Source: Diphasiastrum complanatum (taxonomy: Eukaryota > Streptophyta > Lycopodiopsida > Lycopodiales > Lycopodiaceae). From it: a stretch of 64,000 bases of DNA. Below the pieces are notes generated by a model. It saw nothing but the letters and a program-made list of their open reading frames with translations, was not told the origin of the DNA and did no database searches. Each line of letters begins with the position of its first letter. Position 1 is the stretch's first letter. Below, in pieces: positions 1 through 11,459 of the stretch. The stretch covers positions 19,313,540 to 19,377,539 of the forward strand of contig CM055094.1 in assembly GCA_029204225.1 (NCBI GenBank). The letters run 5' to 3'. The position numbers and the translations under genes were made by a program.

Positions 1-84
1 CTGGTCGAAGACAAATGCTGACTCGAACCTGCTCCAAGTGGCTGCACGAGCAATATCATAAGCATGATGTCTACTATTCCCGAA
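1..84 (+). pseudogene. Block A gene, C-terminal fragment (copy A1)
   Basis: The window opens inside the last part of block A repeat 2. The frame reads GRRQMLTRTCSKWL and then EQYHKHD, matching the C-terminus of the other block A copies. The TGA stop that ends this protein elsewhere is CGA here (81-83), so the frame runs on into the spacer that precedes the next copy. Function unrecognised. The 5' part lies outside the window. Confidence 0.7.
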
Positions 85-1031
85 CAAATGAACTGGGTTA
101 TGTTGGGTGTTGTTGGAAAAGCTCTCGTCGAGGACTTTCTAATGGCACCGTAATAGTCTCTATCCGAGTTGCCTTTTAAAAGTTACACTGTTTTTTTTGC
201 TGAGTTGCATACTATACTACAAATAAAATGGCTTATTTACGGGCTGCCCCGATGCAAAATTACAGTTCTTTTAAAAAGAAAAGAAAATCAATTTGAAGGA
301 GCTACGTTAAGTAGATTTGAAATTTGAGTGTTTTGATTGGACCATGTGGAAGAAACTTTTGAGAAAAAAAATAAAAGGTATGTTTTTGAAAGGCCCCTTT
401 TGTGCTCAAATTTTCTGCAATGGTTGATAAGTTGGATTCTCATTTACATCATGAAGCAAATAGTTCTGTAAGTTTTCTGTTCAAGTGGATCGGAAGCTCG
501 CTCTAATGGATGTTGAGATTAATATATCATGCTATCTCTAGCCTAACAGCCACACACTAGATGTTTGGATCCAGAAAATATTCACACAAAGGGACATCAC
601 ACATCAATATTAATCTACTTTCACCTTTTATTTCGTCACATCTCTTCGTGCTTATGCAACATGAAAAGCTCCCTTCAAACAAACCTGTGAATGTGCCTTT
701 CCTGTTGCCTTAATTTCTCATGCACTACCTTTGTTTTGGGCAACTAAAAGGTGATACAATTGTGACCTTTTCTCATGCTTATCTTTCTCCTATTCTTGGA
801 CAAGTAAAATTTGATTGTTGTAAGGGGGTGGGGGGGGTGTATAGTATAGATGGCTATGAGTGTGAAAGAGACATGGATTATTCTTGACTTTGAAATGAAT
901 GGAGGGCGGGCTCATTCAAGTCACCTAGAGAATGGTCACAAGTTCTCCTTTAAGGATGGGATGCTCTATACATTTGACTACAATGCCTCAACGTCTAACC
1001 CGAAATAGTACAAATAGAATGCAATGCATGG

Positions 1032-1033
<2 letters not shown>
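85..1033 (+). other. Block A upstream/intron spacer
   Basis: No gene seen. This is the non-coding DNA before the coiled-coil exon of block A, and it recurs before every block A copy (2403-3458, and inverted at 25646-26720 and 50519-51560). It contains a G-rich run at about 824-838 and ends in a pyrimidine-rich stretch. The part near 1034 behaves as the 3' end of an intron; where the intron begins is not clear. Confidence 0.6.

Positions 1034-1066
<33 letters not shown>
1034..1066 (+). repeat. (CT)n microsatellite, 33 bp
   Basis: Perfect CT dinucleotide run. It lies 55 bp before the predicted splice acceptor TTTACAG at 1116-1122 and probably forms or extends its pyrimidine tract. The same microsatellite at the same place is 41 bp at 3459 and, on the other strand as GA, 18 to about 115 bp in other copies. 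Confidence 0.95.
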
Positions 1067-1070
<4 letters not shown>

Positions 1071-1122
1071 TATCGATGTTCTCTGTCCTTCTGATTTCGC
1101 CTCTTATTTTCATCATTTACAG

Positions 1123-2291
1123 GAGGCTGAAGAGTCTCAGAAAAGGATTGTTGATCTCCAACATCAGCTTAGGAAGATGGAGCAGGACCTAGAAATGAAC
1201 ATAGTATTGGCGGCTGAGAAAATCCGTTTGCCAAAATATCAGAAACTACGAAATCTATATGCGGAAGAGATTTGGAGGCACATGATATCAGTAATTCGAT
1301 TCTGGTAGGACGCAAAGACGCGGACAAGTCAGTTCCAACGACGGCATCTAATTTGATCGGGAGCTCTTCTGAGCCAGAATTAATGGCGTCTACCAGTTGT
1401 AGAGCTCCAGTCCTCAAAGATACGCACGTGAATGAAAGGCTTGAGAAAGCACCAAAGCAAGTCCAGAATGATCCTTCTTTCGACCCAAGATTTCGTAGAA
1501 GACGAGCATGGAGATCAGAAGACAACATATCAGGATATCCTTGCAACTTTGCGATAATAGATGGCTCGTTCTCTTCTCAGAAGGAATGTCATACATCAAT
1601 CAATAATTTCTGGGAACTGAGTTCCGATTCTCGCGATCCTACAATCTAGCTACAACACAAGTTCTCCCAGTTTTTGATGACTGTCATGGGCCAAAGGTTT
1701 GAGCGAGATCCACAATTTTCCATCAATCCCAACAAAGCGGTCCTTCACATGGAGGATACCAGGATCTATTTACGAGTTCAATACTTTCCTGCAGACTCCA
1801 TACATATCTTCGAAGAGATGTGCACTTCAGGATTTATCATCAATGCTGATGAGGGTTACATGTACACCCAGAGATCAAAAGCATTTACTATTCGAAGACA
1901 AATACTGACTCGAAACTGCTTCAACTGGCTACGTGAGCAAAATCATAAGCATGCCAGTAAGTCGACTTTGATAGGACGAAAAGACGGGGACAAGTCAGTT
2001 CCAACGACGGCATCTAATTCGATCGGGAGCTCTTCTCAGCCAGATTTAATTTCGTCGACCGGTTGGAGAGCTCCATTCCTCAAAGATACATACGTCTATG
2101 AAATGCTTGATCAATCACCAAAGCAAATTCAGAATGATCCTTCTTTCGACCCAAGTTTTCGTAGAAGACGAGCGCTAGCATGGAGATCGGAAGACAACAT
2201 ATCAGCATATCCTTGCAACTTTGCGATAATAGATGGCTCGTTCTCTTCTCAGAAGGAATGTCATACATCCATCAAGAACTTTTGCAAATGA
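1123..2291 (+). pseudogene. Block A two-repeat coiled-coil gene, broken (copy A2)
   Basis: The family is unrecognised. The coding exon starts after the acceptor TTTACAG. It begins with a charged, probably coiled-coil stretch (EAEESQKRIVDLQ, RKMEQDLE), followed by two related ~210-residue repeats, each with a GRKD-DKSVPTT start, a WRAP motif, an FRRRRAWRSEDNIS segment, CNFAIIDGS and MEDTRIYLR. Lesions: a 1-nt loss near 1230 shifts the frame, a CAG codon has become TAG at 1647-1649, and repeat 2 is cut at 2291 where copia sequence is joined on. No copy in the window is intact, so this is a dead family member. A captured host exon is possible, but I cannot name the donor. Confidence 0.7.
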
Positions 2292-2402
2292 ACTCAAAGT
2301 CAAGCAAACCTTGGTCAAGAGGAAGAGGAGAGCTCTCATGAAAATTTCGTCATGATGTCAAGTTTCTCATATTCAAGCATAAGAGGTGAAGACCCTTGGT
2401 GA
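2292..2402 (+). mobile_element. Ty1/copia gag-protease linker fragment
   Basis: The frame reads TQSQANLGQEEEESSHE, then FVMMSSF and IRGEDPW, the same linker found just before the protease in the copia relics at 28399-29783 and 61227-61490. It is inserted or joined exactly at the truncated end of block A copy A2 and ends at the GEDPW codons, just before the protease active-site region. Confidence 0.75.
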
Positions 2403-3456
2403 ATTTATCATTGTGTCTAACTTGCCATATACCAGTTTTATAAGTATTTGCTTGATCCTTTACTCTTAAATGCACCATAATGCTACTCCCTTACTGGCCA
2501 TAACTTCTTCATCGTAGCTCGGAACTAGGTCATGTTGGGTGTCGTTGAAAAAGCTCTCGTCGAGGGCTTTCTAATGGCACCATAATCATCTCTATCCGAG
2601 TTCAAAAGTTACACTGTTTTTTTGCTGAGTTGCATACTATACTACAAATAAAATGGCTTATTTACGGGCTTGCCCCGACGCAAAATTACAGTTCTTTTAA
2701 AAAGAAAAGAAAATCAATTTGAAGGTACTACGTTATGTAGATTTAAAATTAAAGTGTTTTGATTGGACCATGTGGAAGAAACTTTTGAGAAAAAAAATAA
2801 AAGGTATGTTTTTGAAAGGCTCCTTTTGTGCTCAATTTTTCTGTAATGGTTGATAAGTTGGATTCACATTTACATCATAAAGCAAATAGTCTTGTAAGTT
2901 TCGTGTTCAAGTGGATCGGACGCTCGCTCCAATGGATGTTGAGATTAATATATCATGCTATCTCTAGCCTAACAGCCACACACTAGATGTTTGGATCCAG
3001 AAAATATTCATACAAAGGGACATCACACATCAATATTAATCTACATTCACCTTTTATTTCGTCACATCTCTTCGTGCTTATGCGAATGAAAAGCTCCCTT
3101 CAAACAAACCTGTGAATGTGCCTTTCGTGCTGCCTTAATTTCTCATGCACTACCTTTGTCTTGGGCAACTAAAATGTGATACAATTGTGACCTTTTCTCA
3201 TGCTTATCTTTCTCCTATTCTTGGACAAGTAAAATTTGATTCTTGTAAGGTGGGGGGGGGGGTGTATAGTATAGATGGCTATGAGTGTGAAAGGGGCATG
3301 GATTATTCTTGACTTTGAAATGTATGCAGGGCGGGCTTATTCAAGTCACCTAGAAAATAGTCACAAGTTCTCCTTTAAGGATGGGATGCTCTATACATAT
3401 GACTACAATGCCTCAACGTCCAACCCGAAATAGTACAAATAGAATGCAATGCATGG

Positions 3457-3458
<2 letters not shown>
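2403..3458 (+). other. Block A upstream/intron spacer
   Basis: Second direct copy of the block A spacer, largely matching 85-1033. It contains a 12-14 bp G run at about 3249-3262. No gene seen. Confidence 0.6.

Positions 3459-3499
<41 letters not shown>
3459..3499 (+). repeat. (CT)n microsatellite, 41 bp
   Basis: CT run before the block A exon, in the same position relative to the acceptor as the run at 1034-1066. Confidence 0.95.
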
Positions 3500-3503
<4 letters not shown>

Positions 3504-3555
3504 TATCGATGTTCTCTGTCCTTCTGATTTCGCCTCTTATTTTCGTCATTTACAA

Positions 3556-5049
3556 GAGGCTGAAGAGTCTCAGAAAAGGATTGTTGATCTCCAACATCGG
3601 CTTAGGAAGATGGAGCAGGACCTAGAAATGAACATAGTATCGGCGGTTGAGAAAATCCGTTTGGCCAAGATATCAGAAACTACGAAATCTATATGCGGAA
3701 GAGATTTGGAGGCACATGATATCAGTTATTCGATTATGGTAGGACGCAAAGACGCGGACAAGTCAGTTCCAACGACGACATCTAATTGATCGGGAGCTCT
3801 TCTCAGCTAGAAATAATGGCGTCTACCGGTTGGAGAGCTCCAGTCCTCAAAGATACGCACGTGAATGAAAGGCTTGAGCAAGCACCAAAGCAAGTCCAGA
3901 ATGATCCTTCTTTCGTCCCAAGATTTCGTAGAAGACGAGCATGGAGATCGGAAGACAACATATCAGCATATCCTTGCAACTTTGCGATAATAGATGGCTC
4001 ATACATCAATCAATAATTTCTGGGAACTGAGTTTCGATTCTCGCGATCCTACAATCCAGTTACAACACAAGTTCTGCCAGTTTCTGATGACTGTCATGGG
4101 CCAAAGGTTTGAGCAAGATCCACAATTTTCCATCAATCCCAACAAAGCGGTCCTTCACATGGAGGATACCAGGATCTATTTACGGATTCAATACTTTCCT
4201 GCAGACTCCATACATATCTTCGAAGAGATGTGCACTTCAGGATTTATCATCAATGCTGATGAGGGTTACATGTACACCCAAAGATCAAAAGCATTTATTG
4301 GTCGAAGACAAATACTGACTCAAAACTGCTTCAACTGGCTACGTGAGCAAAATCATAAGCATGCCAGTAATTATTGGACTCTGATAGGGCGAAAAGACGG
4401 GGACAAGTCAGTTCCAACGAGGGCATCTAATTCGATCGGGAGCTTTTCTCAGCCAGATTTAATTTCGTCGACCGGTTGGAGGGCTCCATTCCTCAAAGAT
4501 ACGTACGTATATGAAATGCTTGATCAATCACCAAAGCAAATTCAGAATGATCCTTCTTTCGGCCCAAGTTTTCGTAGAAGACGAGCGCTAGCATGGAGAT
4601 CGGAAGACAACATATCAGCATATCCTTGCAACTTTGCGATAATAGATGGCTCGTTTGCTTCTCAGAAGGAATGTCATACATCCATCAAGAACTTTTGCAA
4701 ATTAACTTCCGATTCTGACGATCCTACAATCAAGCTATAACACAAGTTCTGCCAGTTTCTGATGACTGTCATGGGCCGAAGGTTTGAGCAGGATCCACAA
4801 TTTTTCATCAATTCCAACAAACCGGCGCTTTACATGGAGGATACCAGGATCTATTTACGGATACAATACTTTCCTGCAGACCCCATACAAATCTTCGAAG
4901 AGATGTGCACTTCAGACTTTATCTTCAATGCTGATAAGGCTTACACCCAGAGATCAAAAGCATTTGCTGGTCGAAGACAAATGCTGACTCGAACCTGCTC
5001 CAAGTGGCTGCGCGAGCAATATCATAAGCATGATGCCCACTATTCCTGA
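3556..5049 (+). pseudogene. Block A two-repeat coiled-coil gene, broken (copy A3)
   Basis: Same unrecognised family as 1123-2291, and the longest plus-strand copy: coiled-coil start, repeat 1, repeat 2 and the native C-terminus (EQYHKHDAHYS, TGA stop). Lesions: the acceptor CAG is CAA here; a 1-nt loss near 3787 shifts the frame; about 23 nt are missing in the IIDGS region near 3996; and a CAA codon has become TAA at 4738-4740 between repeats 1 and 2. The surviving frames are 3786-4016, 3994-4740 and 4762-5049. The lesions are spread out, as expected for a decaying duplicate. Confidence 0.7.
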
Positions 5050-5381
5050 ACAAATGTTATGAAGAAAATCCTTTAGGCGCAATTTTTTGAATTGAGTACA
5101 TTGAAAACATCAACATTTGTTGATTGGAGCTTTTAAGATTGACCATTATAGTCATATAGGGTATATGGCACTCAACTGCTAATCTATCTCTCCACTGCTT
5201 TTGAAATGTCCACTTTAGTTCATAATCTATGATCTAGATATACCTTCTTCTCGTTGTGTATATATATATGTTCTTATCGTTGATATTTGATTTAATGTAT
5301 TAAATGAACATTGAATGCTCATTCAATCATAGTCAACAATATTTAGGTTACACATATTCTGTTCAAAAAATATTTAGACAC
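5050..5381 (+). other. Block A 3' spacer
   Basis: AT-rich non-coding DNA after the block A stop, with a short TATATATA run near 5262. It recurs inverted at 23728-24064 and 48621-48905 and direct at 57920-58260. No gene seen. Confidence 0.5.
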
Positions 5382-5640
5382 ACAATGAAAATATCATATC
5401 GACAAGAGGGAACATAATGTTACTGGTTATATTAATTTGGGGGGATTGCAAAGGATCGAACTTGAGTGTACAAGCCCAACTCATGTGCAGACACCAACTC
5501 ACCACACATGGGAAGATCATTAAATTTGAATTTGAAGAAAAATCAAAATTAAAAAAAAATGAAAAACTATTTCTCCTTAGAGGCATTGTGGTCATCATCT
5601 AGACGAGCTGTGCTTGCTTGAATCAATAGAAACAAAGAAA
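5382..5640 (+). other. Mosaic junction: start of 70-residue ORF joined to block B
   Basis: The first codons of the conserved MKISYRQEGTY frame (complete at 58261-58473) start here but run straight into 'TTACTGGTTATATTAATTTGGGG'-type sequence, which in the other copies lies several hundred bases away. An internal deletion of roughly 0.8 kb is the simplest explanation. The rest resembles the block B peptide region (NLSVQAQ, HQLTTHGKIIKFEFEEK). Confidence 0.5.
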
Positions 5641-6180
5641 ATATTAATAACAAGTTTTTATCCTATCGATGCACCAATAATATATAAATATAATTGAATT
5701 AAATGGGAAGATTATAATATTTATCGCTTCATTTAAACAATGATCTCTCATTTCAATGATTTCGTTCAAATTCAAATTCCAATGATTTGTGAAGTGTGAA
5801 TGAATGCAATGTAACTTGCATATGTTTGGAACATAGCATAGATTCATTATATGCTTTTTAACTATATGTTATTTAGTCTTCTAACAAGGAATAAGCATTT
5901 TTTTTAACAAATTTTCAATTTGTTTTTGGAAACCCTAGATTACAACATTTTAAAATATTAACAAAAATGACTTAATTTGCATGAACAACTTTGAGTTTTG
6001 AAAATCCTAGATTACAGCTTTATTTAATCTTCAAATTTCCAAGCTCGTTCAAACTTCAATGAAATATAATTCATTCCAAAATCCATTCTCGAATCCTAGA
6101 ACGATGTATTTTAAAAACTTTTGTAATGTGAAAGAGAGATCACCGAGCTAAAACATGACCCTGATTGCATTCGGAATTGC
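5641..6180. other. AT-rich block B spacer
   Basis: AT-rich sequence without a credible gene. It recurs inverted at 22196-22790 and 47091-47640. Only short chance frames are present. Confidence 0.5.
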
Positions 6181-6660
6181 TTTCAAAAACTTATAAATTG
6201 TATTCATCAATGGAGATTCTAGAGGACATGGTGTGAAAAATTGTCAACTAGTTTGGTTTTTCATTTGGCAATTTTGGAGGCCAAAATGAATCTCAACTTC
6301 GAGTTAGTTTCATATTTGTTAATAAGGGCCTAAATAGTGGTTTAACTACCTCTGGCAAGGAGATAAGTGGATGAGGTCGAGTTTGGACCCATTCTAATTG
6401 GCTAAATTTTGGTGCATTGCTTTCAAAAACTTATAAATTGTATTCATCAACGGAGATGTCTAGAGGACATGGTGTGAAAAATTGTCAACTAGTTTGGTTT
6501 TTCATTTGGCAATTTTGGAGGCCAAAATGAATCTCAACTTCGAGTTAGTTTCATATTTGTTAATAAGGGCCTAAATAGTGGTTTAACTACCTCTGGCAAG
6601 TAGATCAGTGGATGAGGTCGAGTTTGGACCCATTCTAATTGGCTAATTTTGGTACATTGC
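6181..6660. repeat. Tandem repeat, 2 x 240 bp
   Basis: Two near-identical 240-bp units lie head to tail: 'TTTCAAAAACTTATAAATTG' starts at 6181 and again at 6421. The pair is also present inverted near 21690-22180 and 46580-47070, so the tandem predates the larger duplications. No coding frame. Confidence 0.9.
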
Positions 6661-6934
6661 ATCTAGACTAGATTTTCTAGGTTTTTGATAGAGTATCTAG
6701 AAGTTTCCAAATTAGGTCAAGTGGCCAAATGACATTTTGGAAGCTATAAATAGTTGTACCTAAGTGGAGAAATAATCATCAAAGTTTCTTTCTTTGTGGA
6801 GAATTCATCTCTTATGTCCATCTCATGTGACTTTCTCTATCTTGGTTTTCTATGTGTAGAATGTTGATTTTGTTGTAGATCTTGATTCCACACGTGTGAA
6901 GATTATAATATATATGATTTTGTTAAACATCGAT
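6661..6934. other. Block B spacer
   Basis: Non-coding sequence that matches 61680-61960 in the same orientation and is inverted at about 21430-21690 and 46310-46580. No gene seen. Confidence 0.5.
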
Positions 6935-7144
6935 CTACAAACATTTCAATGATTTTTCTTCAAATTTAAATTTAACGATCTTTCCATGTGTGGTGAGTTG
7001 GTGTATGCGCTTTTGTTGGGCTTGTACACTCAAGTTCGATTCTTTGGGATCCCTCGCCAACTGTGGTTTCAATACTTTCTCTGCAAGATTCTCATTTGAA
7101 ATTTGCTTAAAACCCTTCTTATCTCCATCAGATATTTTTTTCAA
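6935..7144 (-). pseudogene. Conserved 70-residue block B peptide
   Basis: A short frame reading DGDKKG, NENLAEKVLKPQLARDPKESNLSVQ, HQLTTHGKI and FEEKSLKCL. It is not recognised. It occurs four times at nearly constant length (also 21199-21411, 46089-46301, 61991-62200). It may be the remains of a longer protein or a chance frame kept open by low divergence. Its ATATCTGATGGAGATAAGAAGG start is the sequence to which the truncated histone copies are fused elsewhere. Confidence 0.35.
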
Positions 7145-7198
7145 TGTTGATGCTAGGCCATACCACAGGGAAGAAGTTCATGTGTGACTCCTCACTCA

Positions 7199-7200
<2 letters not shown>

Positions 7201-7239
<39 letters not shown>
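7201..7239 (+). repeat. (CT)n microsatellite, 39 bp
   Basis: Perfect CT run between block B and the GGCTTG-type array. The equivalent position carries 37, 51, 31, 153 and 54 bp runs in the other copies. Confidence 0.95.
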
Positions 7240-7242
<3 letters not shown>

Positions 7243-7520
7243 CCACTCAAGCCTACATGGCAGACCCACGTGGTATATCTTAGTTGGCTTGCCACACAAG
7301 CCTATGTCAAGCCTATATGGCAGACTGCAACATACCAGCATGAACATACTAGCATCAAGCCTATGTCATGCCTATATGACCTACCACGCAAGCCTAGGAT
7401 AGGCCTACATGGCTTGCCACATGGCAAGTCCCAAGCCTGTGTGGTTTATCTCATGACATGCCTACATGGCTTGCCACATGGCAACTTGGGAGCCCCAGCT
7501 CTCTCTCTCTAGCTCCAACC
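7240..7520 (-). repeat. GGCTTG/TGCCACATGGCA repeat array
   Basis: Degenerate short repeats with the elements AAGCCTAC/TATGGC, TGCCACATGGCA (a near-palindrome) and a CTCTCTCTCTAGCTCC end. This is the inverse of the arrays that follow the histone-like genes at 19395-20200 and 44001-44754. Open frames across it are artefacts of the repeat. Confidence 0.8.
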
Positions 7521-7525
7521 TTGAT

Positions 7526-8975
7526 ACAAGAATTGTAATTTAAAAGACTTTTAAATTTTTTTAAAAAAAATAAAAACTTTTGTTTTAATAAGAATTTTTT
7601 TTTTTTTTAGTTATTCTAATGGTTGTGTCCAATGATTTTATTTTGAATAGTATTATTATTTCATATAAGCTAAAGTGCAATTATTAATACAAATCTATTA
7701 ACAAAATTTTAGTAGCTTGATTAATTATCAAGCAAAATACAACATTTTTTTTAGCAATACAATATCTTTATCTGAAGCATTTTAAATATGGGTATTTTTT
7801 TTATAAAATTAAAAAAAAATGGGTCTCCATGTGATGATGAACAATCGTATTAAATTCTTCCTTGGTGCATCCTTACAAAATTAGATGAATGGCTTTTTTC
7901 ATTGGCTACACAAGCTCGCCAGAGATGTTGTCAAGTCACACATACTTTTCTCTTTTTACGCCAGCACATGAGTGACTTGCTGCAAACCCTTTTGCTTATC
8001 TCTTTGCCAACTTAGGAGATGCTGAAAACATCAGAGAGATTGAACGCCTCCTCAAAAGACCACATTTTTTCACTGTCTAAGATAAATTCTTCCAAAACTC
8101 AAATGAAAGGCCTGGTTCTTTCAACCTAAACAACCCTAGTTCGGTGGTCTCTGGACAAAATATGGGAAAAAGAAAGAAGTATACATGATATAAAGGAAAG
8201 GAAGGCCAAGGCAGTGGTGCAAAAGAAGACTTACTGGCTAAAAGACTGAACTTTTACAGGTATTAACTAGCTCGCAGGATCACGAGGATCTGCATAGAAG
8301 AACTCTCACTAGGAATACGGTGGATTGACTACAACTCAGCACGCGCAAGGACAAGGCAAAGATATTTTTACATTTACGCTACTGTAATAGAATGTTTGAG
8401 ACCATTCATGTGAGACACTTTTACACTCGTATTTTATTACAATCTTTGGCCTTATATACACAAGTTCTTCCATGATATTGTGTTTGCTTGGTCATACTTA
8501 CCTAACATCAAAAGTGAATGGTACTTTCTGTTTGATGTTTTCTGCAATTTCGAAATTGAAAATCTATCTTTATGTTCTTGCTCTTTTCTAAAACATTTCA
8601 AAGATTTCATTTCAAAAAAAATTGATTATGTGCTAACAATGGACTGCAATATAATTAGAAGCATGTACCTCAAAAAATTTTAGCTATTTAGGAAAAACAT
8701 CATTGAACTCTTGTTTTAAATCCTGCATTAAAAGCTGTTCTTGATGCTAATTTTTGGTCTTAAAGCATGTTAGCACATTCACATCACAATGCATACGAGA
8801 TTTCAAAACAAGATGAAAAAGCTCATACTTAGAATTATGTAGTTTTTCCATAATTTCCGCCGAGGAAACCATCGGTGATGGGAGTACATTAGTCTCCCCA
8901 TAAATAGAGACTATCTGGTCAAACTTATCTTTAAATACAATAGTATGGTTTTTAAAATCTATTTTCAACAAATCT
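7526..8975 (-). mobile_element. Ty3/gypsy relic, protease end and RT linker (block C)
   Basis: On the minus strand the frame 8747-8971 reads KIDFKNHTIVFKDKFDQIVSIYGETN, the segment that follows the protease in the gypsy relic at 37229-37860. Further 3' a degraded 'LKQEFNDVFPK'-like stretch matches the usual linker before gypsy reverse transcriptase. The rest is AT-rich 3' sequence with no RT domain, so the element was truncated before it was multiplied. It is a direct repeat of 9353-10959, 1.83 kb away. Confidence 0.7.
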
Positions 8976-9350
8976 GTCTCGGCTCGGTCGACTGTGGAGG
9001 GCTTCAGATCGGTCGTCTTTGGATGGACTCGGCTCAGTCAACTTTGTATGCAGAATATGGACGTTCAGCTCAGTCCACAGTGAATGTAGAGTATGGACGC
9101 TCGACTCGGTCCACAGTGATTGCAGAGCATGGGGGCTAGGCTCTCTAAGCAATGTATGTAGAGTATTGCTCGACAGTGTATGGAGACTAAAAATTTGTGG
9201 AAAACTTTGGAGCAATGTTGCTCTGATAGGATGTGGAAACGATGATTATTGCATGATGATTCAACTGATCTTGTAGGAATGATTTGAAGAGGCATATTTA
9301 TGTGCATATGATTCCTTTTGGTTCAGCTTAGGTCATAATTTAAAAAATAT
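8976..9350 (-). repeat. E5 leader with 36-bp tandem repeats, inverted copy
   Basis: Inverse of 14575-14950. Contains the 36-bp repeat (GCA-TTCACTGTGGACTGAG type) in about three units. It is joined to block C within 'AATCTG/TCTCGGCTCGG' at about 8968-8976, a junction not shared with the other E5/C chimeras. Frames on either strand are kept open because 36 is a multiple of three. Confidence 0.75.
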
Positions 9351-9352
9351 TT

Positions 9353-10959
9353 TTCTTGATACAAGAATTGTAATTTAAAACACTTCTAAAATTTTTAAAA
9401 TAAAATAAAAAACTTTTGTTTTAATAAGCAAAATTTTTTTTTTTAGTTATTCTAATGGTTGTGTCCAATGATTTTATTTTGAATAGTATTATTATTTCAT
9501 GTAAGCTAATGTGCAATTATTAATAAAAATCTATTAACAAAATTTTAGTAGCTTGATTGATTTTCTTGCAAAATACAACATTTTTTTTAGCATTACAATA
9601 TCTTTATTTGAAGCATTTTAAATATGGGTATTTTTTTTATAAAATTAAAAAAAAATGGGTCTCCATGTCATTTCCTTTTTTTTGGATCATCGTGTTTCAT
9701 GATGAACAATCTTGGTAAATTCTTCCTTGGTGCATCCTTCCAAAATTAGATGAATGGCTTTTTTCTTTGGCTACACAAGCTCGCCAGAGATGTTGTCAAG
9801 TCACACATACTTTTCTCTTTTTACGCCAGCACATGATTGATTTGCTACAAACCCTTCTGCTAAACTCCTTGCCAACTTAGGAGATGATGAAAACATCAGA
9901 GAGATTGAACGCGTCCTCAAAAGACTACGTTTTTTCACTGTCCAAGATAAATTCTTCCAAAACTCAAATGAAAGGACTGGTTCTGTCAACCTAAACAACC
10001 CTAGTTTGGTGGTTTCTGGACAAAATATGGGAAAAAGAAAGAAGTATACATGATATAAAGGAAAGGATGGACAAGGCAGTGGTGCAAAAGAAGACTTACT
10101 GGCTAAAAGACTGAACTTTTACAGGTATTAACTAGCTCGCAGGATGACGAGGATCTGCATAGAAGAACTCTCACTAGGAATACGGTGGATCGACTACAGC
10201 TCAGCACGTGCAAGGACAAGGCAAAGATATTTTTGCATTTACGCTACTATAATAGAATGTTTGAGACCGTTCATGTAAGACACTTTTACACTTGTATTTT
10301 ATTACAGATCTTTGGCCTTATATACACAAGTCCTTCCATAATATTGTGTTTGCTTGGTCATACTTACCTAACATCAAAAGTGAATAGTACTTTCTGTTTG
10401 ATGTTTTCTGCAATTTTGAAATTGAAAATCTATCTTTATGTTCTTGCTCTTTTCTAAAACATTTCAAAGATTTCATTTCAGAAAAATTTGATTATGTTCT
10501 AACAACGGACTGCAATATAATTAGAAGTATGTACCTCAGAAAATCTTAGCTATTTAGGAAAAACATCATTGAACTCTTGTTTTAAATCTTGCATTAAAAG
10601 TTGTTCTTGATGCTAATTTTTGGTGTTAAAGCATGTTAACACATTCACATCACAATGCATACGAGATTTCAAAACAAGATGAAAAAGCTCATACTTAGAA
10701 TTATGTAGTTTTCCATAACTTCCGCCGAGGAAACCATCGGTGATGCGAGTACATTAGTCTCCCCATAAATAGAGACTATTTGGTCAAACTTATCTTTAAA
10801 TACAATAGTATGGTTTTTAAAATCTATTTTCAACGAATCTGATTTATCAAAAAACCATTCATATCCTAGGATTACATAAGTTCTATCAAGATTCATAACA
10901 TGGAAGTCGAGCCGCTCAACATGATCTTGCATCCGAACCTCCAAAGTAGGGACTTTCAC
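9353..10959 (-). mobile_element. Ty3/gypsy relic, protease C-terminal half (block C)
   Basis: The frame 10669-10959 on the minus strand reads VPTLEVRMQDHVERLDFHVM and then VILGYEWFFDKSDSLKIDFKN. The LGYEW-x(n)-IDFKNHTIVF pattern is the second half of a gypsy aspartic protease, where LGxxWL and IDxxxxTIxF are usual. It continues the active-site part at 10960-11321. The 3' end shares the AT-rich tail with the other block C copies. Confidence 0.8.
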
Positions 10960-11321
10960 ATCCCAAACTTCTGTGTCTGACCCTGAGGCTAGAGGACCAC
11001 ATAATGTTGATCACTGGCCATGGTGGGCACTCGAAGCTTCTATACAAGCCGCACATTCAAAAAGTTGTGAGTACCTCCAAAATCAAACATTATACTTATG
11101 TCTTTCCCTAGAATATTAAACAAAACTTGCTTTTTTTTTTTAAGGCTTTCAATTGCCTTAACCAAAAAAGTGAATAGGGAAAAAGTAATGGCAAACCTGA
11201 ATGCAATAAAGGAACTTCCAAAATCCCTATTCAAGAGCAAAAAATCCAAAATCCCCCCCCCCCAATTAATATAACCAGTAACATTATTCTCAAAGCATCT
11301 ACGATGAGCTACAAACAACAC
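10960..11321 (-). pseudogene. Ty3/gypsy aspartic protease active-site region, degraded
   Basis: The minus-strand frame contains ILGKDISIM, then DFGGTHNFLN, which aligns to the D-S/T-G-A/S-THNF active site of gypsy retropepsins. The normal DSGAT/DTGAT is DFGGT, so catalysis is unlikely. Compared with 36817-37423, about 0.5 kb including the gag tail is missing between KAIESLKKK and ILGKD. A run of 11 C (11253-11263) is included. No functional gene. Confidence 0.8.
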
Positions 11322-11459
11322 TTGGAGAGTAAAGAATTAGGAATCTGTCAAATACTCTTGCATCTAGTATTTGAAAAGTTAGACATAATGATAGTATCAT
11401 AAGAATGAGTTAGAGAAGATTCTGAAGCCATCCAGAGGTGTGTTGTTGTTTTATTAGTT
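11322..11459. other. Block D spacer fragment
   Basis: Matches part of 22930-23270 and 47860-48170. Non-coding. It ends where Penelope-like RT sequence begins. Confidence 0.5.

Noticed and set aside
5262-5275. TATATATA runs as promoters
   Set aside because: Simple AT repeats in AT-rich spacer with no start codon or gene at the right distance.
5450-5520. tRNA-like GGATCGAACTTGAG stretch
   Set aside because: No cloverleaf partner sequence, anticodon arm or A-box found around it.
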